64,000 nucleotides of DNA, taken from positions 508,699 through 572,698 of the forward strand of contig NZ_JABEKV010000001.1 in NCBI RefSeq assembly GCF_013283645.1. Direction: 5' to 3'. Shown here piece by piece: positions 1-8,544 of this stretch. Under the pieces are notes generated by a model. That model was not told where the DNA came from. It saw nothing but the letters and a program-made list of their open reading frames with translations, and did no database searches. Origin of the DNA: Sinorhizobium psoraleae (GTDB lineage Bacteria > Pseudomonadota > Alphaproteobacteria > Rhizobiales > Rhizobiaceae). A program made the translations under genes and the position numbers. How positions within the stretch are numbered: position 1 is the stretch's first letter; every line of letters starts with the position of its first letter.

Positions 1-1400
1 GCGTAGCCGTGGGCGCGCTCCCAGCCGCCGAGCTCCATGAAGTGGCCGCCGAGTTCCTTCTCGCGCTCCCAGAAGGGCGAGCGGCGCACGCCGCGGCCGG
101 TGTCATAGGGTTCGCGCGGATGGACCGCCGGATTGTAGATTTTTCGCGCGGCCTCGCCGCAACGGCTTTCGATGAACTTCTCCTCGAGCATGTGGGGATA
201 GAAGCGCGAATAATCGATCTTGTTGTGGTCGATGGAGGTGCGCCCGTCCGTCATCCAGTCGGCGACGAGCTTGCCGAAGCCGGGGCCGTCCTTCACCCAG
301 ATGGCGACGCAGTACCACAGGCCCCTGACCTTCTGGCTTTCGCCGACCGAAGGCCCGCCGTCCGTCGTCACCTGCAGCAGGCCGTTGAAGGAGTGGCTTT
401 CGTTGTAGCCGAGTTCGCCGAGGATCGGGGTCAGCTCCATCGCTCGCTCCAGCGGCTCCAGGATTTGTTCCATTTCGAGGTCGCGCTGCGAGGGCGAAAG
501 CCGGGCTTCATGCTTTTCGAGAAGTTCGCGCGGATGGCACAGACGCGGGTTCGTTTCCTCGTAATAGCCCCACTCGATCTGGCCGCCTTCAGCGGTCGTC
601 GGATCGCCGGTGTCGCGCATATAGGCGGAGTTGCCCTGGTCGCGCAGAAGCGGCCAGCCGATTTCCTTGCCGGTGCCCTCGAATTCGTTATAGGGGCCGA
701 AGAAGGTCAGCGGATGGTCGACAGGCATGACCGGCAGGTCCTCGCCCGCCAATTCCGCGATCAGCCGGCCCCAGAGACCGGCGCAGACGATGACATAATC
801 GGCTTCGATCGTGCCGCGATGGGTGACCACGCCCTTGATGCGCCCGTCCTTGATGATGAGCGACTGGGCCGGCGTGTTGGCGAAGGCCTGGAGCTTGCCG
901 GCAGCGACAGCCTGGTCGACCAGCTTGCCGGCAACCGTCTGCGAGCGCGGAATGACAAGACCGGCGTCCGGATCCCAGAGCCCGCCCTGCACCATGCTTT
1001 CCTCAATCAGCGGGAAACGCTCCTTGATCTCGGCCGGCTCGATCAGGCGCGCACGGGTGCCGAAGGCCTTGCCGGAAGCCACCTTGCGTTTGATCTCTTC
1101 CATGCGATCGTCGTCGCCGACGCGGGCAACTTCGAGGCCGCCGACGCGGGCGTAGTGGCCCATCTTCTCGTAGAAATCGATGGAGTAGAGGGTCGTCCAG
1201 CAGGACAGGAAGTCATGGCTCGTGGTGTAACAGAAATCAGAGGCGTGCGCCGTCGAGCCGATATCGGTCGGAATGCCGGATTTGTCGATGCCGACGATAT
1301 CGTCCCATCCACGCTCGATCAGGTGATGCGCGATCGACGCGCCAACGATACCACCAAGGCCGATGATTACGACCTTCGACTTTTGCGGAAACTCTGCCAT
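1..1400 (-). CDS. FAD-dependent dimethylglycine/sarcosine dehydrogenase-like protein (partial)
   Basis: The N-terminal 466 residues are present; the 3' end runs off the window. The protein starts at the ATG at 1400 (MAEFPQKSKVVIIGLGG) with a Rossmann dinucleotide-binding motif GLGGIVG at about residues 13-19, followed by a DAO-family FAD oxidoreductase fold. The text around residues 110-160 (GLWDPDAG..IPRSQTVAG) and the later ERAHGYA segment match the start of the long GcvT-fused dehydrogenases that oxidise dimethylglycine or sarcosine and pass formaldehyde to tetrahydrofolate. Whether the C-terminal aminomethyltransferase (GcvT) half is present cannot be seen. It is transcribed away from the pilus locus. 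Family is secure; the exact N-methyl substrate is inference. Confidence 0.85.
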   Translation of the reverse strand, partial: MAEFPQKSKVVIIGLGGIVGASIAHHLIERGWDDIVGIDKSGIPTDIGSTAHASDFCYTTSHDFLSCWTTLYSIDFYEKMGHYARVGGLEVARVGDDDRMEEIKRKVASGKAFGTRARLIEPAEIKERFPLIEESMVQGGLWDPDAGLVIPRSQTVAGKLVDQAVAAGKLQAFANTPAQSLIIKDGRIKGVVTHRGTIEADYVIVCAGLWGRLIAELAGEDLPVMPVDHPLTFFGPYNEFEGTGKEIGWPLLRDQGNSAYMRDTGDPTTAEGGQIEWGYYEETNPRLCHPRELLEKHEARLSPSQRDLEMEQILEPLERAMELTPILGELGYNESHSFNGLLQVTTDGGPSVGESQKVRGLWYCVAIWVKDGPGFGKLVADWMTDGRTSIDHNKIDYSRFYPHMLEEKFIESRCGEAARKIYNPAVHPREPYDTGRGVRRSPFWEREKELGGHFMELGGWERAHGY

Positions 1401-1721
1401 GAGTGCGACCCTAGTTAGTTTGGAAGCCGGATATTAGGGCTTGCTGCGCCACGACTACAGCCTGTCTACGACATAATCATCATGCTGCACGACCAGAATG
1501 GGATAGTCCGCGGACCGCTGGCGCATGATTGTCGGGGCCGCCATCCCACTGATATCGTGAGGAAAACGCCGAAGAGCACCGAAATGTGCTCCGAATCATA
1601 GGGAAATCCGGCGAGGTTCGAATGCGCCATCAAACGCGACGGCTGCGTTCGCGCGGCGATGGCCCCCTGCCGGCGCAAGGCGGGCACGGCCTCGGATGGT
1701 AAACGTTTGACAGCCGCTCCG
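1401..1721. other. Intergenic region, no supported gene
   Basis: This gap separates the dehydrogenase start from the cpaA stop. A 73-codon minus-strand frame (1466-1687) exists, but it has no recognisable domain and no convincing ribosome binding site, and its residue composition looks like translated noncoding DNA. I see no tRNA, terminator or clear repeat. Confidence 0.5.
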
Positions 1722-2243
1722 TCACGCGTTGCCGTAGCGCAGGGCGAGGGCGGCGATCGTGGCGAAGACCATGATCACGCCGTAAGGGATCTTGCGTGTG
1801 GCGCGGATTTCCTCGATGCGCGTGAAAAAGGACAGATGCGCCAGTTGCAGCGGCATCGGCAATTTCAGTGCCAGTATTGTGAATACGCCGCCGATCAAGA
1901 GGAAGATCGCGAAAGGCAGCATGCCGTGCCATCCGACGAATAGGCCGATCGGCAGGAAAAGCTTGGCGTCGCCGGCGCCGAAAAGGCGGAAAAGCCAGAG
2001 GCCGAAGCCGAGGACGAAGAGCAGGAGGCCGGCGCCGACATCGCCGCCGATCCCGGCGGAGGAAAACAGCGCCGCGCCGATATCCTCGGCCATCAGCAGC
2101 GCCACTGCGGCATTGACGGCATAGAGGCCGACCAGGGCGAGAATGGCGGCATTCGGGATTTTCCAGCTCCGGAAATCGCTCCAGGCGGCATAGAGAAAAA
2201 GCAATACTGCGAGAGCAGTAAATAAGTTGACCGTCGGCATCAT
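1722..2243 (-). CDS. cpaA: Prepilin peptidase CpaA/TadV
   Basis: This is a 173-residue polytopic inner-membrane aspartic protease of the type IV prepilin (A24) family that removes the leader from Flp pilin and TadE/F-type pseudopilins. The two catalytic aspartates are visible: Asp23 in WSDFRSWKIPN and Asp92 in the GAGDAK (GxGDxK) motif, and five or six hydrophobic segments surround them. It lacks the N-terminal methylase domain of GspO-type enzymes, as expected for the Tad branch. It is divergent from the pilin gene, and the promoters lie in the shared 323-bp gap. Two adjacent ATGs (2243 and 2240) are possible starts. Confidence 0.93.
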   Translation of the reverse strand: MMPTVNLFTALAVLLFLYAAWSDFRSWKIPNAAILALVGLYAVNAAVALLMAEDIGAALFSSAGIGGDVGAGLLLFVLGFGLWLFRLFGAGDAKLFLPIGLFVGWHGMLPFAIFLLIGGVFTILALKLPMPLQLAHLSFFTRIEEIRATRKIPYGVIMVFATIAALALRYGNA

Positions 2244-2566
2244 ATTTGGTTTTCCGCTTCCTCTTTCGAGCTATACCACCAAAAAAGGTGCTTGACTTGC
2301 AGTTTTTCCTAAGTCTTTCGGGCTAGAAAAACATCAAGAAATATTTCGGTGTGTCGCATTGTGGCAGATGAGGCCCGAAATATTCCAGCCGCTTGCCAGT
2401 TCCGATCTTAACCATAAACTATAGATATCGAAAGCAATCACGTTTGAGCAGTTGACGATATAATAATTAAGGGATTATTAATCATCTTAGTCGGAGAGGT
2501 GGTCTCGATGACAAGGCGGGCCGGGGGAAATTGCGGCACGCAGTATATTTTTGGAGGTAATTCTCG
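2244..2566. promoter_or_regulatory. Divergent cpaA / pilin promoter region
   Basis: This 323-bp A+T-rich gap separates cpaA (minus) from the pilin gene (plus). It holds a CtrA half-site-like TTAACCAT at 2408-2415 and a perfect TTAA-N7-TTAA at 2467-2481. The pilin ribosome binding site GGAGG lies at 2553-2557, nine bases before its ATG. No unambiguous sigma-70 -35/-10 pair was found, which would suit an activator-dependent promoter. No ORF in this stretch looks coding. Confidence 0.6.
2467..2481. promoter_or_regulatory. CtrA-type binding site TTAA-N7-TTAA
   Basis: The sequence reads TTAAGGGATTATTAA, an exact match to the full CtrA consensus of Caulobacter and rhizobia. It is centred about 93 bp upstream of the pilin ATG. 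CtrA activation of pilA is established in Caulobacter crescentus; regulation here is inferred from the site alone. Confidence 0.65.
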
Positions 2567-2755
2567 ATGAAAGCACTTTTGTCTAAAGTACGCGCTTTCG
2601 CGCGGGAAGAAGATGGCGTCGCGCTGACCGAATACCTGATTCTTCTGGCCCTGCTCGTCGGTGGCGTGATCGGCGCGGTCACCTTGGCCGGGACGAACCT
2701 GAGCGCGGTCTGGAACGGCTGGGCAGGCTGGTTTACGGCGAACCTGACTCCGTAA
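2567..2755 (+). CDS. pilA: Flp/Fap type IVb pilin
   Basis: This is a 62-residue major pilin precursor. A positively charged leader (residues 1-17) ends in Gly17, the predicted CpaA cleavage point. Mature residues +5 and +6 are Glu22 and Tyr23, the Glu-Tyr pair typical of Flp pilins. One hydrophobic helix follows (about residues 24-45), then a short WNGWAGWF tail. Length and arrangement match the Flp family (50-70 residues). A strong ribosome binding site (GGAGG, 9-bp spacing) suits high expression, and the hairpin just after the stop suggests that pilin mRNA accumulates separately from the machinery transcript. Confidence 0.95.
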   Translation: MKALLSKVRAFAREEDGVALTEYLILLALLVGGVIGAVTLAGTNLSAVWNGWAGWFTANLTP

Positions 2756-2769
2756 TGTGTTTATTGCAG

Positions 2770-2797
2770 AAGAGAGGGGTTCGTTAACCCCTCTCTT
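2770..2797 (+). terminator. Hairpin between pilin and cpaB
   Basis: A perfect 12-bp inverted repeat, AAGAGAGGGGTT at 2770-2781 and AACCCCTCTCTT at 2786-2797, encloses a 4-nt loop and is followed by GTATTTT. It begins 15 bp after the pilin stop. It could be a leaky intrinsic terminator or a 3' stabiliser giving more pilin than assembly-protein mRNA. The run of T is interrupted, so read-through is likely. Confidence 0.8.
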
Positions 2798-2848
2798 GTA
2801 TTTTAGCTATTGTCGAAAAGTATTTCGATTAAGTATGGAGTATCGGCG

Positions 2849-3850
2849 ATGCGCTCGTCGACGATCATCAGTCTCGTTGTCGCTCTTTTACTTGCCTTCG
2901 CGGCGGTTTTCGCAACGCGCACCTATCTCGCCGATCAGCAGGCCCGGCTCGCGGCCGCGAACGGCACCACGCCCGAGGAAAGGACGCTCGTCGTTGCTGC
3001 GAAGCCCATGCGCTTCGGCGACCGGGTGCGTCCGGAAAACCTTAAGTCCATTCCCTGGCCGTCAGAAGAACGACCCGAAGGCTCGTTCGATGCCATTGCG
3101 GCGGTCGTCGGCGATGATACCGAGCCGCGCTACGCGATGGAGGCGATCGATCCGGGCGAGCCGGTGCTCTCCTCGAAGATCACCGGTGCTGGCGAGCGCG
3201 CGACACTGTCTGCGGCGCTCGATCCGGGCATGAAGGCCATTTCCATACGCGTTAACGACGTGCTCGGCGTTGCCGGTTTCGTGCGCCCCTCGGATCGCGT
3301 CGATGTGCTTCTGACGCGGGTGGTTCAGAACCAGGAGCGGAACAAGGAAGAGACCTTTGTCGACGTGCTGCTCCAAGGGGTAAAGGTGTTGGCGGTGGAC
3401 CAGTCTGCGGATGAGCGCAAGGACGAGCCTTCCGTCGTCAAGACCGTCACGTTCGAGGTGACGACCGAAGAGGCGCAGCGGCTCACGCTCGGCGCGAATA
3501 TCGGCACGCTGTCATTGGCACTGCGCAACATTGCCTCGGCCTCCGTCGAGGAGACGCGAAGGCTGACCATGACTGATCTCGGCGGCGGCCCATTGGCGAC
3601 CGAACTCGCCAAGGACGCCGACAACGGGCGATTCGACACCATCGAGCGACTGGTGCGGAAGGTCGGGGACGACCTCAGCGGCCGCATTGACTCGGTCGAA
3701 AACAAGATGAAGGCGCCTGCTCGCGAGAAACAGGTGCAGATTGTCGAGCGAAAAGCCGAGCCGGTCTTGCCGGTCGAGCCGAAGTGGGCGACGGTGGGCG
3801 TCTGGAACACGACGAAGCGCGAGGAGCACCGAGTCGGGCTGGTCCAGTGA
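2849..3850 (+). CDS. cpaB: Flp pilus assembly protein CpaB/RcpC
   Basis: This 333-residue protein has an N-terminal membrane anchor (about residues 4-22). An SAF-type domain follows around residues 45-110 (AAKPMRFGDRV, MEAIDPGEPVLSSKIT), then the RcpC/CpaB core with its ISIRVNDVLGVAGFVRPSDRVDVL block. It is periplasmic and is thought to work with the CpaC secretin channel. The start at 2849 is chosen because GGAG at 2837-2840 gives 8-bp spacing and the membrane anchor begins at once; an upstream in-frame ATG at 2810 would add 13 residues but lies close to the hairpin. It is the first machinery gene of the operon. Confidence 0.93.
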   Translation: MRSSTIISLVVALLLAFAAVFATRTYLADQQARLAAANGTTPEERTLVVAAKPMRFGDRVRPENLKSIPWPSEERPEGSFDAIAAVVGDDTEPRYAMEAIDPGEPVLSSKITGAGERATLSAALDPGMKAISIRVNDVLGVAGFVRPSDRVDVLLTRVVQNQERNKEETFVDVLLQGVKVLAVDQSADERKDEPSVVKTVTFEVTTEEAQRLTLGANIGTLSLALRNIASASVEETRRLTMTDLGGGPLATELAKDADNGRFDTIERLVRKVGDDLSGRIDSVENKMKAPAREKQVQIVERKAEPVLPVEPKWATVGVWNTTKREEHRVGLVQ

Positions 3851-3908
3851 CGGGGATGCGGCTTGCCCGCGGGGCGCGGCGGCCGAAGGAGCGGAGGCTA
3901 AAGCGGGA

Positions 3909-5405
3909 ATGTCGAGGGGATGGAATAGGGGAGCGGCGAGAGCCGTAACTCTTGCGGCGACAGTCGCGGCAGTGATTGCATTTGGTTGTTGGGGTCCCGG
4001 TCCGGTCGGCCCTGCCAGTGCCCAGGAAAAATTCGTGAGCCTTACAGGTTCGGTTCAGCACGTGACGTTGCCGCCGAACGATACGCTGACGATCAGGACC
4101 GGCAAGCCCTTCGGCGATCTGGTGATCGGCAGCGCCGACCTGATCGACGTCGTGCCGCTCTCCGACCAGTCGCTCTTCATCCGTGGCAAGCAGACGGGCG
4201 CCACCAACATCTCGGTCTATGACGACAACAAGCAGCTCATCGGCGTCATCGATGTGCGCGTTGCCAGCGATTTCAGCGAAGTGGCCGCCGCAATCCGCTC
4301 GACCGCGCCCTCGTCGCAGGTCCGGGTCTTCAATTCCAACGACCGCATTCGCCTGACGGGCACGGTCCGCGATGCGGTCGAACTGCAAAGGGTGATGGAA
4401 ATCGCCCAGTCCTATTCCGAAGAGCCGGTCCTGAACCAGTTGCGGGTGAGCGACTCCCAGCAGGTGATGCTGGAGGTCCGGGTGATCGAGGCCTCGCGCC
4501 AGACCGGCCGCGACCTTGGCATCGGTTGGGCTGGCAGCAACGCCAAGAACGGCAGCCTCGGGACTCTGTCGCCCCGGCTGGGTTTGACCACGAACGATAA
4601 AGATCAGTTGGTATTCGATCTCAAGGATGCTGCAGGCGCCGCGACGGGCATGCAGCCCTTCGGCCAGATCATCGCCAAGGTTCTGGAGATTTCCGGGACA
4701 CGCATCGACGTGGTCATCAATGCGCTTGAGGAGAAGGGGCTGGTGCGCCGCCTGGCGCAGCCGAACCTGATCGCCATGAGCGGCGAGACCGCGAGCTTCC
4801 ATGCCGGCGGCGAGGTGCCGATCCAGAGGACGGTCGCAAACGGTGCGACGGTTGCGACCGAGACCGACTATCGCCCGTTCGGCGTGCGACTCACCTTCAC
4901 GCCGGTGGTGCTCGACGGCGGGCTCATCAACCTGAGGATCGAGCCGGAAGTTTCGGAGCTCGATCAATCGATCAACGTCAACGGCAATCCTGGCTTCATC
5001 TCGCGCGCCGCGAGGACGACGGTTGCACTGCGCGATGGCCAGAGCTTCGCCATGGCCGGCCTCCTGCAGTCGATCAATGCCAAGGATGTCCAGCAATTGC
5101 CCGGGCTTGGACAGATCCCCGTGCTCGGCGCGCTGTTCCGCTCGACGAGCTTCCTGAAGCGGGAATCCGATCTCGTCATCGTCGTGACGCCGCACATCGT
5201 GCGGCCGGCCTCGCCCGGCGAAGACCTCTACAGTCCGCTCGAGCAGACGCGGTCGTCGAACGACTGGGAGCTGTTCGCGCTTGGCATCATGGAAGTGGAC
5301 AAGGACATGCTGCGGCGCTTCCGCAATGGCGAAGGCGTGAAAGGGCCCTATGGCCACCGTCTCGATCTTGATGTGGGAGGCCAACTTGCCGTTGCCAAGA
5401 GATAA
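3909..5405 (+). CDS. cpaC: Outer-membrane secretin CpaC/RcpA
   Basis: This 498-residue protein has a signal peptide ending near ASAQEKF. Next comes the pilus-formation N-terminal domain (LTGSVQHVTLPPNDTLTIRTGKPFGDLVIG..., TGATNISVYDDNKQLIG), a BON-like region (about 120-180), then the secretin domain with its VMLEVRVIEASRQTGRDLGI and VVTPHIVRPA segments. It forms the multimeric channel through which the Flp fibre exits. The start at 3909 is preferred over an in-frame ATG at 3741 inside cpaB, because GGAGG lies at 3893-3897 and the signal peptide follows directly. Confidence 0.95.
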   Translation: MSRGWNRGAARAVTLAATVAAVIAFGCWGPGPVGPASAQEKFVSLTGSVQHVTLPPNDTLTIRTGKPFGDLVIGSADLIDVVPLSDQSLFIRGKQTGATNISVYDDNKQLIGVIDVRVASDFSEVAAAIRSTAPSSQVRVFNSNDRIRLTGTVRDAVELQRVMEIAQSYSEEPVLNQLRVSDSQQVMLEVRVIEASRQTGRDLGIGWAGSNAKNGSLGTLSPRLGLTTNDKDQLVFDLKDAAGAATGMQPFGQIIAKVLEISGTRIDVVINALEEKGLVRRLAQPNLIAMSGETASFHAGGEVPIQRTVANGATVATETDYRPFGVRLTFTPVVLDGGLINLRIEPEVSELDQSINVNGNPGFISRAARTTVALRDGQSFAMAGLLQSINAKDVQQLPGLGQIPVLGALFRSTSFLKRESDLVIVVTPHIVRPASPGEDLYSPLEQTRSSNDWELFALGIMEVDKDMLRRFRNGEGVKGPYGHRLDLDVGGQLAVAKR

Positions 5406-5727
5406 GCGCGCCTTCCTGATCCTCGCCGCCGCGGCCCTTCTTTCGGGCTGCGCGGACTACATGAACCACCGAGACTCGATCACCTTCGGGCTTGGCAATG
5501 CGGCCGAAGCCAACAAGGGCATTCACATACAGGAGCCTTTCCCGAGGGTGGCGCAGAACACGCATATCGCCAGCGACGGCAAGGTCATCCATCGGGCGAT
5601 CCGCAGCTATCAGGGCAGTGCGCCAACCAGCGCGCCCCCGCCGACCGCGGTGATCCTGCCCACTGCCACGCCGCCCGCTGGAATGAACGGAGCGGCACCC
5701 GGTGGCGGAGCGGGCTACGGGCAGTGA
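5350..5727 (+). CDS. Small Tad-locus lipoprotein (CpaD position)
   Basis: This 125-residue protein overlaps the cpaC end by 56 bp. It has a hydrophobic segment (AFLILAAAALLSGC) with a lipobox, LLSG/Cys at about residue 34, so it should be lipid-anchored. After the Cys come a conserved-looking AEANKGIHIQEPFPRVAQNT stretch and a low-complexity Pro/Ala/Gly tail. It occupies the place of cpaD but is much shorter than the usual CpaD, so I leave it unnamed. The ATG at 5350 would place 17-20 residues ahead of the signal core; a TTG start at 5386 is a plausible alternative. An assembly or secretin-pilotin role is inference from position. Confidence 0.8.
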   Translation: MATVSILMWEANLPLPRDKRAFLILAAAALLSGCADYMNHRDSITFGLGNAAEANKGIHIQEPFPRVAQNTHIASDGKVIHRAIRSYQGSAPTSAPPPTAVILPTATPPAGMNGAAPGGGAGYGQ

Positions 5728-5825
5728 TTGCGAGACAAGCGTAAACGGCAGCGGCGCCGGAAAGGAATACCATAGAAACAGGACGTCGCGGCGATAGAGG
5801 GCCGCCGCGACCGGGGGGCATGTCA

Positions 5826-7421
5826 ATGTTGAACGGGGCTATCAAACGGTTCTGGGACGATCATCGTGGCTACGTCATCGTCTTGACGCTGATTTCCATG
5901 CCGCTGCTGCTCGGCCTCTCGCTGCTTGTCATCGATGTCGGTCGCACGGGCAATCTTCACACCGACCTTCAAAATGCGGTCGATGCCATGGCGCTCGCCG
6001 GCGCGCGCGAGCTCGACGGCCGCGATGACGCGATCGACCGGGCCGATGCCGCGATCGAGACGCTCACCAACAGCGCCGCCTTCAGCGGCGGCGGGACCGG
6101 AATGTCGCTCGGCTCGCACATCACGGTGACTTACGATGCGGGCAATGATGCCGGGAGCACGGTCACGGTCACCTATCTCAAGGAAATTCCGGCTGACGAT
6201 GACGATCCGATCACCGCGGCGATGGTGACGACGGATCCCCATGAGGCATCCTATGCCCGGGTCGTCGCCAAAGACCACGCGATGACGACGATCTTTCCAA
6301 TTCCCGTCGGCCTCAACCGAGATACGATCAATGTTTCCGCAGAAGCGGTGGCCGTCTACCGGGCAAGCGCCTGCGACGTGACGCCGATCTATATCTGCAA
6401 CCCTTTCGAAGACCCGTCGGGAAATAATGGTGCGGCGGCGGCCGAGGCGCTGCACACGAATTTCGCCGCTGGCGCCCTTTACGGTGTGCAGATCGAGCTA
6501 CACAGCACATCCTCCAGCTCTCCGGGGCCGGGCAATTTCGGGTTCCTGGCGACCTATGGGAATGGGGCGAACGTGCTTGCCGAGGCATTGGCCACGGGCT
6601 CGCCCGGCGTATGCTACGAGCGGGACGCGCTGGAAACCAAGACGGGTGCCAATGCCGGTCCCGTGGAAGCCGGCCTCAACACGCGCTTCGGCCTTTATTC
6701 CGGCTCGTTCGGGAACGCGCGCAACGACGGTCGCTACCGCCCGGCCCGAAACGTGCGGTCCGCGCAATCGCAGACGGGCGGTGCCAACAAGATCTGCGGC
6801 GACTACAACCCGGTCATGTCAGGCAGCACGGTTGGCGATACCGCGCAGGCCGTGCCCCTCGGTTATGGGGCCGCCATGAGCTCCCTCACGGGCGGTAAGA
6901 TCAGCACCGGCAACAATTGGCAGTACGGCACCTACTGGGGCGTCGCGCACGATGGGATAGCGACTCCCACGATAGGCGATATTCTGAGCAATTATTCGAG
7001 CTACCCATCGCCAGCCGGCTCGCCGTCGCAGCCTTCGGCTTACGATGTCTATCGCTACGAGCTCGCAAATCCCGCGCGGATCGGCGACACCTCCGCGAAT
7101 GGCGAGACAGGCACGCCGCTGACGGGCGGGCAATGCTATAGCGGACCGGATCTTTCTAACTACACGGCCAGCGAATACGGCGATCGTCGCGAGATCTTTG
7201 CTGCCGTTGTCAATTGCAAGGAAGAATACAATGCCGGTCGCTTGACGGGACACAGCGTGGATACGAGGGCAATTGCCTTCGCCCGCATGTTCCTGACCAA
7301 GCCTGCGATAGCTGACAGCGGCGAACGCTATCTCTCGATGGAAATGATCGACATTACCGGCAGAGGCGGCCGCGGTACGCTCGATGAGTTCCTGCGCGAA
7401 GAAGCGGAGCTGGTCCGATGA
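5826..7421 (+). CDS. TadG-like pilus assembly protein
   Basis: This 531-residue protein opens with the N-terminal Tad motif: a short basic stretch, then a membrane helix (YVIVLTLISMPLLLGLSLLVIDVGR) followed by LQNAVDAMALAGARELDG, the hallmark of TadG/Flp-assembly proteins. The long periplasmic part is rich in Gly, Asn, Ser and Thr and has several Cys that could form disulfides. No clear von Willebrand A MIDAS motif was seen. It ends in a Glu-rich tail whose stop overlaps the next ATG. The start at 5826 has GGGGGG at 7-bp spacing; the ATG at 5820 is too close to it. Confidence 0.85.
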   Translation: MLNGAIKRFWDDHRGYVIVLTLISMPLLLGLSLLVIDVGRTGNLHTDLQNAVDAMALAGARELDGRDDAIDRADAAIETLTNSAAFSGGGTGMSLGSHITVTYDAGNDAGSTVTVTYLKEIPADDDDPITAAMVTTDPHEASYARVVAKDHAMTTIFPIPVGLNRDTINVSAEAVAVYRASACDVTPIYICNPFEDPSGNNGAAAAEALHTNFAAGALYGVQIELHSTSSSSPGPGNFGFLATYGNGANVLAEALATGSPGVCYERDALETKTGANAGPVEAGLNTRFGLYSGSFGNARNDGRYRPARNVRSAQSQTGGANKICGDYNPVMSGSTVGDTAQAVPLGYGAAMSSLTGGKISTGNNWQYGTYWGVAHDGIATPTIGDILSNYSSYPSPAGSPSQPSAYDVYRYELANPARIGDTSANGETGTPLTGGQCYSGPDLSNYTASEYGDRREIFAAVVNCKEEYNAGRLTGHSVDTRAIAFARMFLTKPAIADSGERYLSMEMIDITGRGGRGTLDEFLREEAELVR

Positions 7422-7900
7422 TCATGCTGGCAACCATACTGCCGCTTCGGCTTCGATCCGCCTTCTGGCGGAGGGAGGACGGCGCTGTACTTGTCGAGGC
7501 GCTGGCGGTGGTGCCTTTCGTGACCCTCTTTACGGCGGGAATTCTCGAGTTCGGCAATATCTTCTGGGAGCGGATGCAGATCGACGCGGGCCTGCGCGAC
7601 GCTGGACGCTACTTGTCGCGCTGCCGGCCGACCTCACCGACCTATACGGCGAACTGTACGGAAGCAACCGCGAAATTGATCGCCTTCTATGGGACGCAGA
7701 GCCCTGCGGCAAACGCCCGCCTGCGGGTTCGCGGTTGGGGACCCAGCCTCGCCGACATCACCGTAACACCGGTCAGTGCAGACGGCACGATCACCATTGC
7801 GACGGCACATCTTTACGAAACCTCTCCGTTGTTCTCCGGGCTCGGTGTCGGTGCGATCACGATCACGTCCTCCCATGAAGAGAGGTATATCGGATGGTGA
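7418..7900 (+). CDS. tadE: TadE-like pseudopilin
   Basis: This 160-residue protein starts with an ATGA overlap with the TadG-like gene. It carries the TadE signature: a basic leader ending RREDGAVLVEALAVVPF, with Gly as the probable CpaA cleavage point and Glu at mature position +5, then a hydrophobic helix and the FGNIFWERMQIDAGLRDAGRYL region. The remainder is a small periplasmic domain with a Cys pair (SRCRP, ANCTE). TadE/TadF proteins are minor pseudopilins needed for Flp fibre assembly. Confidence 0.9.
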   Translation: MIMLATILPLRLRSAFWRREDGAVLVEALAVVPFVTLFTAGILEFGNIFWERMQIDAGLRDAGRYLSRCRPTSPTYTANCTEATAKLIAFYGTQSPAANARLRVRGWGPSLADITVTPVSADGTITIATAHLYETSPLFSGLGVGAITITSSHEERYIGW

Positions 7901-8517
7901 TCTTCCGGACCCTCGTCTCGTTCTGGCAGGATACGCGCGGCGTCAGCCTTGTTGAGGCACTGCTGACGTTCCCGATCGTGATCCTGATCTTCGCCGCCTT
8001 CGTCGAGTTCGGCTACGCCATGTCACAGTGGAACCAGACGGTGAAGGCGCTGCAATATGGCGCGCGGCTCGCGGCCGTATCCGATCCGTTGACCTCGAAT
8101 TTCGACACCGCTTTCCCGATTAGTGCCGCCAATCCGCTCGATAACGGCAAGGCCGCGCCCAACGATGCGACAATCACGTCGACCTGTGGGCCGGCTCTTG
8201 CCAACTGCAGCGCGGAATTGAGCCGGATCGTCCAAGGAAGCGACGGTGCCTGCGGCACGGCCGGCGATCCGCGACCGGGCATCTGCGATCTCAACTGGCG
8301 CATCACGCCGGACAAGCTGGTGGTCACCTATCAGCGCTCCGGTCTCGGCTACTGGGGGCGGCCGAATGGGCCGGTGCTGACCATGCGCCTGGAAGTGCGC
8401 GACGTCACTTTCGATCTTCCTGTCCTCGGCGGGCTGCTCGGGCTGAATGACGTCACGATACCCGCCCATCCGGTGACGATCACGACGGAAGACTTGAAAA
8501 CATGTTCAACCTGCTGA
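7894..8517 (+). CDS. TadE/TadF-like pseudopilin
   Basis: This second 207-residue TadE-family protein overlaps the preceding gene by 7 bp. It has the same layout: leader to DTRGVSLVEALLTFPI (cleavage after Gly, Glu at +5), hydrophobic helix, then WNQTVKALQYGARLAA. It has more cysteines than its neighbour (TCGPALANCS, GACGTAG, ICDLNW and a final CSTC), implying disulfides in the periplasmic domain. The pair resembles the usual TadE-TadF doublet; which is functionally TadF cannot be told from sequence alone. Confidence 0.9.
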   Translation: MVIFRTLVSFWQDTRGVSLVEALLTFPIVILIFAAFVEFGYAMSQWNQTVKALQYGARLAAVSDPLTSNFDTAFPISAANPLDNGKAAPNDATITSTCGPALANCSAELSRIVQGSDGACGTAGDPRPGICDLNWRITPDKLVVTYQRSGLGYWGRPNGPVLTMRLEVRDVTFDLPVLGGLLGLNDVTIPAHPVTITTEDLKTCSTC

Positions 8518-8544
8518 GCCCTTGATATTGCGTGGGGAAGCGAG

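Noticed and set aside
9..1418. Long 469-codon plus-strand frame
   Set aside because: It is the antisense shadow of the minus-strand dehydrogenase, which shows clear FAD-family motifs; the plus frame shows none.
3675..5384. 569-codon minus-strand frame opposite cpaC
   Set aside because: The opposite strand encodes a complete secretin with signal peptide; the minus frame is His/Arg/Asp-rich without any domain.
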